Shown here in pieces: positions 24,243 to 31,892 of a stretch of 31,892 nucleotides of DNA (within the stretch, counting starts at the first letter, position 1; the number at the start of each line of letters is the position of its first letter). A program made the translations under genes and the position numbers. The notes under the pieces are model-generated. The model was not told the DNA's origin, ran no database searches, and was given only the letters and a program-made list of their open reading frames with translations. Source of the DNA: Porticoccus sp041581635. Lineage in GTDB: Bacteria > Pseudomonadota > Gammaproteobacteria > Pseudomonadales > Porticoccaceae. Location of the stretch: the NCBI GenBank assembly GCA_041581635.1, contig JBFICW010000029.1, positions 1 to 31,892 on the forward strand. Reading direction: 5' to 3'.

Positions 24243-24881
24243 ATGGCTGCTAGTTTTAGTGCTGTTTTACTAGAAACAGAAAGTTCTCTTGCTCAAGCTT
24301 CGGCTGTTTCCGAGGCGGCAAAGGCTTCGAAAGAAGCCCCGGGAAATATGGCTGTGTGGGTTTTAATCTATGCAGAGCTTTTTGAATTCGCTTTATTCTT
24401 TATCGCTTTTTTGATCGCTAAGTCCCATGACCCAGTTGTTTTTTCCGAAGGTCCGTTACAGCTTAATACCTTTGCCGGAACAGCGAACACCCTAGTGTTG
24501 ATTACGAGTAGTTTTTTTGTTGCGAGAGCGATGGCAGCAATTAAGTTGGGGAATCGTGATGAGTGTTTGACATGGTTGTGGTTAACCTTGGCGGCAGGGA
24601 GTGTTTATTGTGGTATCAAAGGCTGGGAGTATAGTTGGAACGAGGCCGCGGGTATCGGGGCTCGCAGAAATACATTTTTTACACTGTATTACTACCTGAC
24701 ACTTAATCACTTACTTCATGTGTTAGTGGGTATGTGCACTGTTTTATTTGTAACAATCCGTACTCATATGGGCATTTATGATGAGACTAATTATGAGGGG
24801 TTGGAGAGTGCGGCATTGTATTGGCACATGATTGATCTCGTATGGATTATTATTTTTCCCCTTTTGTATGTATTAAGGTAA
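24243..24881 (+). CDS. norE: NorE, cytochrome c oxidase subunit III-like protein
   Basis: An inner-membrane protein of 212 residues in the haem-copper oxidase subunit III family, with five hydrophobic segments after a polar Ala/Ser/Glu-rich N-terminus (about 1-35). The recognisable pieces are YAELFEFALFF in the first helix, LNTFAGTANTLVLITSSFFVA, LNHLLHVLVG and ALYWHMIDLVWIIIFPL. In Paracoccus, NorE and NorF are dispensable but raise NO reductase activity. The gene is 31 bp after norQ and 7 bp before norF. Confidence 0.92.
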   Translation: MAASFSAVLLETESSLAQASAVSEAAKASKEAPGNMAVWVLIYAELFEFALFFIAFLIAKSHDPVVFSEGPLQLNTFAGTANTLVLITSSFFVARAMAAIKLGNRDECLTWLWLTLAAGSVYCGIKGWEYSWNEAAGIGARRNTFFTLYYYLTLNHLLHVLVGMCTVLFVTIRTHMGIYDETNYEGLESAALYWHMIDLVWIIIFPLLYVLR

Positions 24882-24888
24882 TGAAAGC

Positions 24889-25176
24889 ATGAGATTTGGT
24901 ATCAATAGATTGACTGTTACCTGGCTGGTTTTAATGGTCTTAACGTTTATGGGGGCTTTTATTGCCGAGAGGGTAGAGCTTTCAACACTTATTGTTATCT
25001 TGGTTTGCAGCACTATTGTGATGAAAGGGGTCATGGTTATTGAATACTTGATGGGATTGCGTTCAGCATTGCTAGGCATACGTTGGGTAATGCTCTCCTA
25101 CTTTTTTATATTGCCACCAATGATCGCGTTGTCAGTATTGTTTCCCGAGGTTTTGGCAGGGTTAACCAGCCTTTAA
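24889..25176 (+). CDS. norF: NorF-like small membrane protein
   Basis: 95 residues with three hydrophobic segments (about 7-26, 30-48 and 62-88), matching the cytochrome oxidase subunit IV/NorF-like family (LTVTWLVLMVLTFMGAF and VMKGVMVIEYLMGLR). It lies 7 bp after norE and is the last gene of the nor transcript; no strong terminator is visible in the 30 bp before the convergent gene. Assignment depends on size, topology and position beside norE. Confidence 0.82.
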   Translation: MRFGINRLTVTWLVLMVLTFMGAFIAERVELSTLIVILVCSTIVMKGVMVIEYLMGLRSALLGIRWVMLSYFFILPPMIALSVLFPEVLAGLTSL

Positions 25177-25206
25177 ATGACGAGATACAAAGTAAGCGGG
25201 CAAGTT

Positions 25207-25467
25207 TTATTTTAAAAGGGGGTGATCTTCGGGTAATTGCTTGGCAATCCACAGTGCAAGTTTGTGTTTCATATGCGGGATATCCAACTGGGCTTTTGCT
25301 AAAGGTTGAATGAGCTTGTCGTGGGCGAGCAAGCGGTAGACGTATTCAATTTTTTCTTTTGCGGAGTCATTTTTGTCGAACTTGGCAACACCCCGTTTTT
25401 CGGCATAAATCATGCCGACTCTCAAAGCTTCTTTTAATAGCTCTGCTTCATTATTCATTTTGGACAT
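25207..25467 (-). CDS. DUF5062 family protein
   Basis: An 86-residue, mainly helical soluble protein: NNEAELLKEALRVGMIYAEK, then a Lys/Asp-rich middle, and a conserved-looking PHMKHKLALWIAKQLP near the end. I recognise it as DUF5062 by this pattern; no function is known. AAGGA lies 8 bases before the ATG. It is 31 bp downstream of cysE on the same strand and probably in the comF-cysE transcript. It marks the right border of the nor cluster. Confidence 0.68.
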   Translation of the reverse strand: MSKMNNEAELLKEALRVGMIYAEKRGVAKFDKNDSAKEKIEYVYRLLAHDKLIQPLAKAQLDIPHMKHKLALWIAKQLPEDHPLLK

Positions 25468-25498
25468 AGATATTGTTCCTTGAAAAGATGATTTGGGG

Positions 25499-26284
25499 CT
25501 ATTGACTACACCCGGTCAATCCTTGATCCATCTGCTCTGCAGGGGAGTCTATATCCATTGTACCCACCACGGTAGCTGGCACGCCAGCGACTATCGAGTG
25601 AGGAGGAATATCTTTCAGTACTACGCTGGCGGCGGTAATTTTTGAACCCTCGCCAATTTCAATATTGCCAAGGATTTTTGCCCCTGGGCCAACCAGAACA
25701 CCGCGGCGAACTTTGGGGTGGCGATCACCTGACTCTTTGCCCGTTCCACCGAGTGTCACGGACTGGAGGATAGAAACACAATCTTCTACCACGGCGGTTT
25801 CGCCGATCACGATGCCGGTGGCATGGTCAAACATAATGCCTTTCCCGATCACCGCTGCGGGATGAATGTCCACACCAAAGACCACTGAGATACGGTTTTG
25901 TAGCACTAAAGCCAGGGGTCTGCGGTCATTTGTCCAGAGCCAGTGAGCCGCGCGCCATGCTTGTAGGGCATGGAAACCTTTGTAATACAAAAAAGCTGAT
26001 GAGAGACCCCGGCAGGCAGAATCGCGCGTGTGAATTGCCCGTATATCGGTATCGACCTGCTCCTCGATGTCTGGATCTGAACTGAAGGCTTCATCAAATA
26101 CTTCCTGCAGCGTCATTGCCGGAGTTGTTTCACACCCTAGTTTTTCAGCCAACAGAAAGCTTAGTGCTGTCAGTAAAGAGCTGTGGTTGAGAATAGTGAT
26201 CTGCAGAAAACTGGTCAGCACAGGCTCGGCATCGGCAATGATACGAGTTTCCCGTTGTATTTCTTGCCAGAGCGATTGGTTCAT
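25499..26284 (-). CDS. cysE: Serine O-acetyltransferase CysE
   Basis: It makes O-acetylserine from serine and acetyl-CoA, the first step of cysteine synthesis, in the cytoplasm. The 261 residues have an N-terminal helical domain (about 1-135) and a left-handed beta-helix of hexapeptide repeats with GVDIHPAAVIGKG, DHATGIVIGETAVVED, SVTLGGTG and VGPGAKILGN. The His of DHATG and of GDRHPKV match the catalytic region. The C-terminal tail, which in E. coli contacts cysteine synthase and mediates feedback inhibition, is present and ends ...LTGCSQ. It follows comF by 51 bp and precedes the DUF5062 gene. Confidence 0.96.
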   Translation of the reverse strand: MNQSLWQEIQRETRIIADAEPVLTSFLQITILNHSSLLTALSFLLAEKLGCETTPAMTLQEVFDEAFSSDPDIEEQVDTDIRAIHTRDSACRGLSSAFLYYKGFHALQAWRAAHWLWTNDRRPLALVLQNRISVVFGVDIHPAAVIGKGIMFDHATGIVIGETAVVEDCVSILQSVTLGGTGKESGDRHPKVRRGVLVGPGAKILGNIEIGEGSKITAASVVLKDIPPHSIVAGVPATVVGTMDIDSPAEQMDQGLTGCSQ

Positions 26285-26335
26285 AACGGTGATTTCTGAT
26301 CGAGGGTTTATTGGGACATTATCGGGGCCGTACCA

Positions 26336-27106
26336 TTATTTTTCCAGCGGTGTGCGTGCCAGGCACCATATTTCTATGTGCGTTGCGCCGGCCTTTCGAA
26401 GTAAACCCGACAGCTCGGCGATCGTACTGCCGGTGGTAACCACATCGTCAACTAAGGCGATGCGATTAATCTTGAGATCGCGATTGAGTCGAAAGGCCCC
26501 CTTTAGGTTTTTAAGTCTTTGACGACGAGGTAGCCCTTGCTGGGAGGGTGTGTGCTTTTGGCGTGAAAGCAGACTGGTGTCGACGGCAATGCCCAACCTT
26601 TGTCCAAGATAATGCCCTAGCCAATGGGCCTGATTGTGACCGCGGGTAAATTGTCGTCGCCAATGAAGCGGGACTGGCAATATCAGATCGGGCAACGATT
26701 CCCTGTCTCTCAACTCGTCGAGTAACAATTCGGCCAGTACCGCACCTGAGCTAAATCGACCGTGGTGCTTAAATTGATTAATCAGTTTGCTGGTAGGGAA
26801 TTCGTAGCGCAAGGGTGCAACGCAGTGGGAAAAAGAGGGTGGACTGGTTATGCATGCGCCACAGATAGCGGCATTGGTTCCGGTGTCCAGAGGCGCTTGA
26901 GAGGAATGACCAAGAGGTAGCGAGCAGCATTGACAGGCATTTTGGTTAAAAGGTAGATCAGCTTCGCAACCTCGGCATAAATCCATGGGGCGTCTAGATA
27001 AAGTACCGCAAAGCACGCAGCGTCCAGGGAGCAGGATATAGCTGCTGCGTTGTACGGCGACAGCAAAACTGCGGAATAATTTTGATATTTTGGTGTTTCT
27101 CGACAC
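26336..27106 (-). CDS. comF: ComF family phosphoribosyltransferase-like protein
   Basis: A cytoplasmic protein of the ComF/GntX group, linked to DNA uptake or use in competent bacteria. N-terminal zinc-finger cysteines are visible (CVLCG, CRGCEADLP, CQCCSLPLG and CGAC). They are followed by a phosphoribosyltransferase-like domain with RGHNQAHWLG, KHTPSQQGLPRRQR and the PRPP loop VDDVVTTGST. I choose GTG at 27104-27106 (257 residues) because AAGG precedes it at good spacing. An ATG seven codons upstream (27127, 263 residues) has no ribosome site and would sit inside the BirA-like operator. It is divergent from bioB, the usual arrangement in pseudomonads. Confidence 0.92.
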   Translation of the reverse strand: MSRNTKISKLFRSFAVAVQRSSYILLPGRCVLCGTLSRRPMDLCRGCEADLPFNQNACQCCSLPLGHSSQAPLDTGTNAAICGACITSPPSFSHCVAPLRYEFPTSKLINQFKHHGRFSSGAVLAELLLDELRDRESLPDLILPVPLHWRRQFTRGHNQAHWLGHYLGQRLGIAVDTSLLSRQKHTPSQQGLPRRQRLKNLKGAFRLNRDLKINRIALVDDVVTTGSTIAELSGLLRKAGATHIEIWCLARTPLEK

Positions 27107-27108
27107 GG

Positions 27109-27140
27109 CTGTTAACCTTAAATCCATTTTTGGTTGACAG
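27109..27140. promoter_or_regulatory. Candidate BirA (biotin repressor) operator
   Basis: CTGTTAACC and GGTTGACAG form a 9-bp inverted repeat with one mismatch around a 14-bp spacer, close to the known BirA consensus TTGTAAACC-N14/15-GGTTTACAA. The right arm contains the bioB -35 box, so bound BirA would block transcription when biotin is plentiful. It presumably also affects comF, whose start it abuts. Confidence 0.78.
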
Positions 27141-27161
27141 TGGGGGCGCCTCGCTTATCAT
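27134..27161 (+). promoter_or_regulatory. Sigma70 promoter of the bio operon
   Basis: A consensus -35 TTGACA (27134-27139) and -10 TATCAT (27156-27161) are separated by 16 bp. Initiation near 27168 leaves a short leader of about 27 bases before ATG 27195. Overlap with the BirA-type repeat supports the call. Confidence 0.75.
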
Positions 27162-27194
27162 AGTGGGCTCGATCAAGAATACGTGAGACTACCT

Positions 27195-28253
27195 ATGCCT
27201 GCCAGTAACAAAGCTGTAATCCGTCAAGATTGGACAAGAGATGAGGTTCAGGCGCTGTTCAAACAGCCCTTTAACGACCTATTGTTTGAGGCTCAGGTGG
27301 TACACCGTCAGCATTTTAATCCCAACGAAGTGCAGTTGAGTACACTGCTCTCCATCAAAACCGGTGCCTGTCCGGAGGATTGTAAATACTGTCCTCAGAG
27401 CGCTCGTTACGATACGGGGCTAGAGAAAGAGAAATTGATGGCCGTTGAGCAGGTGATCGAAGAGGCCAAGGCTGCCAAGGCTACGGGGGCCACTCGATTC
27501 TGTATGGGGGCCGCCTGGCGTTCACCCAAGGACAAGGATCTCCCCTATGTGGCAGAAATGGTCAGCCAGGTAAAAGCGCTGGGTATGGAAACCTGTATGA
27601 CCTTGGGTATGTTGAAGGAAGAGCAGGCCAAAATGCTCGCGGATGCAGGTTTGGACTATTACAACCACAATCTTGATACCTCGCCGGAATACTATGGCGA
27701 AATCATCACCACACGCACTTATGAAGACCGCCTCAATACGTTGGGCAATGTGCGGAAGGCCGGCATGAAAGTTTGTGCGGGAGGCATCGTCGGTATGGGC
27801 GAGGGAGAAAAGGATCGAGCCGGGTTGTTGATGCAATTGGCGAACCTCCCGCAACAGCCGGAATCTGTGCCAATCAATATGTTGGTAAAGGTGGCGGGTA
27901 CACCATTGGATCAACAGGAGGAATTGGATCCTTTTGAGTTTATCCGAACCATTGCCGTGGCTCGTATCATGATGCCCAAGTCCCATGTACGGTTATCGGC
28001 TGGTCGAGAAGAAATGAATGATCAGATGCAAGCGCTGGCCTTTATGGCCGGGGCAAACTCCATTTTTTATTGTGAAAAACTCTTAACCACGCCAAACCCC
28101 AAAGCCAACCGTGATATGGAGCTGCTTGACCGTCTGGGCATTAAGCCTGAGTCCTATCGGGTCGAACGGGATAGTCAGGAAGACGAAGCTTTGCTTCACC
28201 AGGCTATTTCCGAGGCTGAAACGGATCATCTGTTTTACAACGCGGCTAATTAG
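27195..28253 (+). CDS. bioB: Biotin synthase BioB
   Basis: A radical-SAM enzyme inserting sulfur into dethiobiotin, the last step of biotin synthesis. The [4Fe-4S] cluster motif CPEDCKYC (Cys59, 63, 66) is followed by PQSARYDTGL, the AAWRSPKDKD segment, YNHNLDTSPEYY and the SAGREEMN motif whose Arg binds the [2Fe-2S] cluster. From ATG 27195 it has 352 residues; an in-frame GTG at 27183 would leave only about 15 bases of leader. First gene of the bio operon, 17 bp before bioF. bioA is not in this window. Confidence 0.97.
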   Translation: MPASNKAVIRQDWTRDEVQALFKQPFNDLLFEAQVVHRQHFNPNEVQLSTLLSIKTGACPEDCKYCPQSARYDTGLEKEKLMAVEQVIEEAKAAKATGATRFCMGAAWRSPKDKDLPYVAEMVSQVKALGMETCMTLGMLKEEQAKMLADAGLDYYNHNLDTSPEYYGEIITTRTYEDRLNTLGNVRKAGMKVCAGGIVGMGEGEKDRAGLLMQLANLPQQPESVPINMLVKVAGTPLDQQEELDPFEFIRTIAVARIMMPKSHVRLSAGREEMNDQMQALAFMAGANSIFYCEKLLTTPNPKANRDMELLDRLGIKPESYRVERDSQEDEALLHQAISEAETDHLFYNAAN

Positions 28254-28270
28254 GATAGTTGTCATAGCTT

Positions 28271-29458
28271 ATGTCTTCACTGATGGACTTGGAGCTACAG
28301 GCCCAGTTAGACCGGCGAAAAGTAGATAACCTCTACCGACAGCGTCATGTTCTGGAGTCGGCTCAAAACATTGAAGTGCAGGTGGATGGTAAGACCTGCG
28401 TGGCTTTCTGTAGTAACGACTACCTGGGCCTTGCCAGCCATCCCGCCGTCATTGATAGCCTGCGGCGTGGCGCCGACACCTACGGTGTAGGGAGTGGCGC
28501 TTCCCATCTTATTTATGGCCATTCCCGCGAGCATCATGCGCTTGAAGAAGAGCTGGCGGCCTTTACCGGCCGGCCAAGAGCGTTACTTTTTTCTACGGGT
28601 TATATGGCCAATCTCGGCACCATTCGGGCATTGGCTGACAAGGGCGACCATATTTTTGAAGACCGGCTTAATCATGCGTCTCTATTGGATGGCGGTTTAG
28701 CCAGTGGCGCTCGATGCCACCGTTATCGGCATTCAGATAGCGTCGACCTTGATCGACGTATGCAAAAAGTGACCAGCGGACGAAAACTGGTGGTGACGGA
28801 TGGCGTGTTCAGTATGGATGGTGATTTGGCACCGTTGCCAGCGTTGGTGGACATCTGCCAACAACATAATGGTTGGTTGATGGTCGATGATGCCCATGGT
28901 TTTGGCGTGCTGGGCGATAATGGTGGTGGTCTAACTGAACATCATGGTTTAAGCCTCGACGAACTCCCCATTTTAGTCGGTACCCTGGGTAAAGGGTTTG
29001 GAACCTTTGGTGCGTTTGTGGCGGGTTCTGATGCGCTGATCGAGACCCTTATTCAATACGCTCGTACGTATATTTATACCACGGCGCTACCACCAGCAGT
29101 GGCTTCTGCCACTCGTATCAGTTTGAAAATTTTACAGCGGGAAAGCTGGCGAAGAGAGCAACTAAAAAGCCTTGTCGAGCGTTTTAGATCGGGTGTCGAT
29201 GCGCTGGGTTTGGAATTGATGGATTCTACTACGCCGATTCAGCCGGTATTACTTCACGACGATGAACTCACGTTCAACGTGGGTGAGCAGCTTCGAGCCA
29301 AAGGGTTTCTGGTAGGTGCCATTCGACCGCCAACGGTGCCCGTGGGTAGTGCGCGCTTGCGTATTACACTGTGTGCTGAGCATACTGAGGAACAGGTGGA
29401 TAGACTGCTGGACGCACTGGATAAAACCTTGGTTGAACTCCGGAGCAGACGGGGATGA
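28271..29458 (+). CDS. bioF: 8-amino-7-oxononanoate synthase BioF
   Basis: A PLP enzyme that condenses pimeloyl-ACP with alanine. The 395 residues show CSNDYLGLASHP, YGVGSGASHLIYG, the VDDAHGFGVLG active-site stretch and PLP lysine Lys241 in GTLGKGFGTFGAF. Full length for the alpha-oxoamine synthase family. Its TGA overlaps the start of the next gene (ATGA at 29455-29458), giving translational coupling with the BioH-BioC fusion that makes its substrate. Confidence 0.97.
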   Translation: MSSLMDLELQAQLDRRKVDNLYRQRHVLESAQNIEVQVDGKTCVAFCSNDYLGLASHPAVIDSLRRGADTYGVGSGASHLIYGHSREHHALEEELAAFTGRPRALLFSTGYMANLGTIRALADKGDHIFEDRLNHASLLDGGLASGARCHRYRHSDSVDLDRRMQKVTSGRKLVVTDGVFSMDGDLAPLPALVDICQQHNGWLMVDDAHGFGVLGDNGGGLTEHHGLSLDELPILVGTLGKGFGTFGAFVAGSDALIETLIQYARTYIYTTALPPAVASATRISLKILQRESWRREQLKSLVERFRSGVDALGLELMDSTTPIQPVLLHDDELTFNVGEQLRAKGFLVGAIRPPTVPVGSARLRITLCAEHTEEQVDRLLDALDKTLVELRSRRG

Positions 29459-31098
29459 TGGCTGCGGCAGCACATGAGATCCCTGAGGTGTCGTCACCGG
29501 GGCTAGTGGTTTACGATCACCCCTGTACCGGTAAACTCATTCAGCCAGAGCCGTTGGTGCTGTTACATGGTTGGGGTAGTGACAGTCGTATCTGGCAGGC
29601 CGTGTTACCTGAATTGACCCAGCACCTGAATGTGGTGGCCATTGATCTGCCGGGGTTTGGTCAAAGTCCCGCTTTAGCGCCAATCTCGGATCTGAGTACG
29701 CTTGATCAGTGTCTGCAGGCTATTCACGATGTGCTGCCACCGCGTTGCACACTATTGGGTTGGTCGTTGGGCGGCATGCTGGCGACCACTCTGGCCAGTC
29801 GTTATCCAGAACGTTTTAATCACCTGATTACCATCGCCAGCAATGGCTGCTTTGTTCAACAGCCCGACTGGCCCTGTGCTATGCCAGTAGAGACATTTGT
29901 CACTTTTTTTGAGCTGTTCAAGCAGCAGCCCGCTGTTTGTCTAAAGCGTTTCCATGCCCTGCAAAGCCGAGGCGATGCTCATGAGCGACAGTTGCTTAAA
30001 ACCCTGAAGCGCACATTTGATCATTGCCCGAGTGGCCATTCTGATGGCGACGCAGGTGATGTCGGTTGGCAGGTCGGATTAGAGCTATTGTCCCGGCTCG
30101 ATAACCGGGCGTTATTGCGGTCTCTTCAGGTCAGAGGCTTACATATTTATGGTGCCGAAGATCAGTTGGTACCTGTTGCCGCGGCGACCGAAGTCGGTGC
30201 ATTGAACCATTACCAGCAGGTGGCCGTGCTGGACAATACCGCACATGTGCCTCAGTTGAGTTGTCCCGAGGCACTTGCTTTAAGGGTCTGTAATTTCTTG
30301 CGCGAGGGTCGGTATCATTTGAACAAACAGCGCGTGGCCGATTCTTTCAGTCGCGCTGCGACTAGCTATGATTCGGTGGCCCGCCTGCAAAGACAGGTGG
30401 GGCAGCAGTTGCTGGATACCGTTCCCGGTCATTATCAGCCCGGCCGGGTGGTTGATATAGGTTGTGGTACGGGCTATTTCACCGAGCGGTTGGCAAAAAT
30501 ATATCCATCAGCTGAATGCTTTGGTGTCGACCTTGCTGAAGGCATGTTGGGTTTCGCTCGTCGAGAACACAACATATCTGCCACCTGGTTGTGTGGTGAC
30601 GCAGAAAACCTGCCATTTGCTGATAATTCTGTCGATATGGTGTTTTCAAATCTGGTATTTCAGTGGTGCGAGCAACTGCCAGCATTGGCCAGGGAAATTA
30701 AACGGGTATTAAAACCTGGTGGGTTTTTAGCATTTACTTCGCTGGGTTCTCAGACGTTATTTGAGCTTCGTGAATCCTGGGCAAAAGTAGATGACTATGT
30801 GCATGTCAATCACTTCCATAAAGCCCATAACTGGCAAGATGCATTTGCTGAATCCGGTATGAATTTTGACTCTTTTGACGTGGTGCCTTGCGTGTTGGAT
30901 TATTGCGATTTTCGTCAACTCACCGATGAACTGAAGGGCCTTGGTGCCCACAATGTAAACGAGGGGCAAAACCGGGGCATGACCGGAAGAAGTGGTATCC
31001 AGACGCTGGTCCGAACCTACGAGCAATTCCGCAATTCTCAAGGAGCATTGCCTGCTACCTGGGAAGTCATCTACGGAGTAGCTCAATGTCAGGGTTAA
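29455..31098 (+). CDS. bioHC: Bifunctional BioH-BioC fusion (pimeloyl-ACP methyl ester esterase + malonyl-ACP O-methyltransferase)
   Basis: One 547-residue frame with two enzymes. Residues 1-285 are the alpha/beta-hydrolase BioH: LLHGWGSDSRIWQ, nucleophile Ser104 in GWSLGG, Asp236 in YGAEDQLVP and His264 in NTAHVPQ. Residues about 288-547 are the SAM methyltransferase BioC: KQRVADSFSRAATSYD, VDIGCGTG (333-340) and LKPGGFLAFTSLG. BioC methylates malonyl-ACP to enter the fatty acid cycle disguised as an ester; BioH cleaves the ester of pimeloyl-ACP at the end. The join (FLREGRYHLNKQRV) has no long linker. Such BioHC proteins are, as I recall, known from Saccharophagus and Teredinibacter. It overlaps bioF by 4 bp and bioD by 13 bp. 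Confidence 0.95.
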   Translation: MMAAAAHEIPEVSSPGLVVYDHPCTGKLIQPEPLVLLHGWGSDSRIWQAVLPELTQHLNVVAIDLPGFGQSPALAPISDLSTLDQCLQAIHDVLPPRCTLLGWSLGGMLATTLASRYPERFNHLITIASNGCFVQQPDWPCAMPVETFVTFFELFKQQPAVCLKRFHALQSRGDAHERQLLKTLKRTFDHCPSGHSDGDAGDVGWQVGLELLSRLDNRALLRSLQVRGLHIYGAEDQLVPVAAATEVGALNHYQQVAVLDNTAHVPQLSCPEALALRVCNFLREGRYHLNKQRVADSFSRAATSYDSVARLQRQVGQQLLDTVPGHYQPGRVVDIGCGTGYFTERLAKIYPSAECFGVDLAEGMLGFARREHNISATWLCGDAENLPFADNSVDMVFSNLVFQWCEQLPALAREIKRVLKPGGFLAFTSLGSQTLFELRESWAKVDDYVHVNHFHKAHNWQDAFAESGMNFDSFDVVPCVLDYCDFRQLTDELKGLGAHNVNEGQNRGMTGRSGIQTLVRTYEQFRNSQGALPATWEVIYGVAQCQG

Positions 31099-31796
31099 AA
31101 ATGTCTAATGCTTATTTCGTGACAGGTACGGGTACCGGAGTTGGTAAAACGTTGGTGACCTCGGGCCTGTTGGCCGCTGCTCGCCTGCGCGGCCTAAGCA
31201 CCGCAGGCCTCAAGCCCGTCGCTGCTGGTTGCGAGTTGACCGAGGATGGGCTCAGGAATAATGACGCGCTGGCATTGCAGGCGCAGACCACGTTGCCTAT
31301 CAGCTATGATCAGATTAACCCGGTGGCGCTGGAACCCGCTATTGCTCCGCATATTGCTGCAGCAGAAGCCGGTCGTCGTTTAAGTGCAGATCGACTGGCG
31401 GGTTTTTGCCGGGGCGTGATGATGCAGCGTCCTGACCTGACTTTAATTGAAGGTGCTGGCGGTTGGCGTGTACCACTGAATGATAGGGAAACTTTTGCCG
31501 AGTTGGCAAAAATAATGCAGCTGCCGGTGATATTGGTGGTAGGTATGGATCTCGGTTGTATTAATCTGGCATTGCTGACAGCCGAGGCCATTCAACGAGA
31601 TGGTTTAACGCTGGCGGGCTGGGTTGCTAACCAGGTTGTCCCAACGATGGATCGGTATCAGGAAAACCTTGAAACCTTGCAACGGAGGATTCCCTGCCCC
31701 ATGATTGGGGAGGTGCCTTATCAGTCCGGAATCGAAGTAGAGCAGATAATAGAATACTTAAGATTGGATGCCCTGCTGGGGCAGGCTGATAAGTAA
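31086..31796 (+). CDS. bioD: Dethiobiotin synthetase BioD
   Basis: It closes the ureido ring of dethiobiotin from diaminopelargonate, CO2 and ATP. The 236 residues have P-loop GTGTGVGKT (14-22), the KPVAAGCE loop with the carbamylation Lys, the EGAGGWRVPLN motif and VVGMDLGCINLALLT. ATG 31086 lies inside the end of bioHC with GGAG eight bases upstream. A second ATG at 31101 has AGGG and gives a more typical N-terminus (MSNAYFVTGT), so the start is not settled. Last recognised gene of the operon. Confidence 0.95.
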   Translation: MSGLKMSNAYFVTGTGTGVGKTLVTSGLLAAARLRGLSTAGLKPVAAGCELTEDGLRNNDALALQAQTTLPISYDQINPVALEPAIAPHIAAAEAGRRLSADRLAGFCRGVMMQRPDLTLIEGAGGWRVPLNDRETFAELAKIMQLPVILVVGMDLGCINLALLTAEAIQRDGLTLAGWVANQVVPTMDRYQENLETLQRRIPCPMIGEVPYQSGIEVEQIIEYLRLDALLGQADK

Positions 31797-31838
31797 TGGT
31801 TCATTACCACAAAGATAGATTATAGGTTAGCGATTGCC

Positions 31839-31892
31839 ATGGGAACGAGAAGCGAAGACGAGTATTGCGAAGAAGATTTGGCACGAATTAAC
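31839..31892 (+). CDS. Partial reading frame at right edge, unknown
   Basis: ATG at 31839 opens 18 codons that run off the window: MGTRSEDEYCEEDLARIN, polar and acidic. It lies 42 bp after bioD in the same direction. The ribosome site is not clear and nothing can be said of its function; a start elsewhere is possible. Confidence 0.4.
   Translation, partial: MGTRSEDEYCEEDLARIN

Noticed and set aside
27522..27986. 154-codon frame opposite bioB
   Set aside because: His/Ile/Gln-rich shadow of a highly conserved gene; no start signal and no family resemblance.
1..31892. CRISPR arrays, tRNA or rRNA genes, insertion sequences, phage genes
   Set aside because: Intergenic regions were read on both strands; no regular direct repeats, transposase-like proteins, terminal repeats or tRNA-like cloverleaf sequence was noticed.

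Overview
The window reads as a chromosomal segment of an aerobic, partly denitrifying gammaproteobacterium. Gene content and order (rsgA/rhodanese, orn, queG, nnr-tsaE-amidase-mutL, comF beside bioBF-bioHC-bioD) resemble Pseudomonas, Cellvibrio and Saccharophagus. The fused BioH-BioC protein points towards the Cellvibrionales group. That placement is inference from gene content; no rRNA or tRNA gene was seen. Coding density is high, with no gene-free stretch over 300 bp, and no CRISPR array, insertion sequence or prophage was found.

Region 1 (1-10.4 kb) is conserved housekeeping: a tandem rhodanese cut by the left edge, rsgA, an MscS-type channel, orn, a YtoQ-family protein, queG, then a tightly coupled run of nnr, tsaE, a cell-wall amidase with AMIN and LysM domains, and mutL. 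Region 2 (10.6-17.2 kb) holds an L,D-transpeptidase and a Tat-exported YcbK-like M15 peptidase (both cell wall), a small unknown gene, a 54-residue membrane protein with its own terminator, a DUF2007 zinc-ribbon protein, recQ, a rhomboid protease and the 3' remnant of a phosphoethanolamine transferase.

Region 3 (17.3-25.2 kb) is a complete nitric-oxide detoxification/respiration module: divergent norR, then an uncharacterised glycine-zipper protein, norC, norB, norD, norQ, norE and norF. The norR/nor intergenic region carries three GT-N7-AC motifs and a sigma54 -24/-12-like element, the arrangement expected for NorR enhancers and promoter. All NO-sensing residues known from E. coli NorR are present, but its sigma54-contact loop reads GAFSGA instead of GAFTGA. 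The first gene of the transcript is the most interesting unknown here: a SlyB/Pcp-like glycine-zipper protein that should be induced together with NO reductase.

Region 4 (25.2-31.9 kb) holds comF, cysE and a DUF5062 gene on the minus strand and, divergent from comF, the biotin operon bioB-bioF-bioHC-bioD. A good BirA-type operator overlaps the bioB -35 box and the 5' end of comF. A new reading frame begins at 31839 and runs off the right edge.
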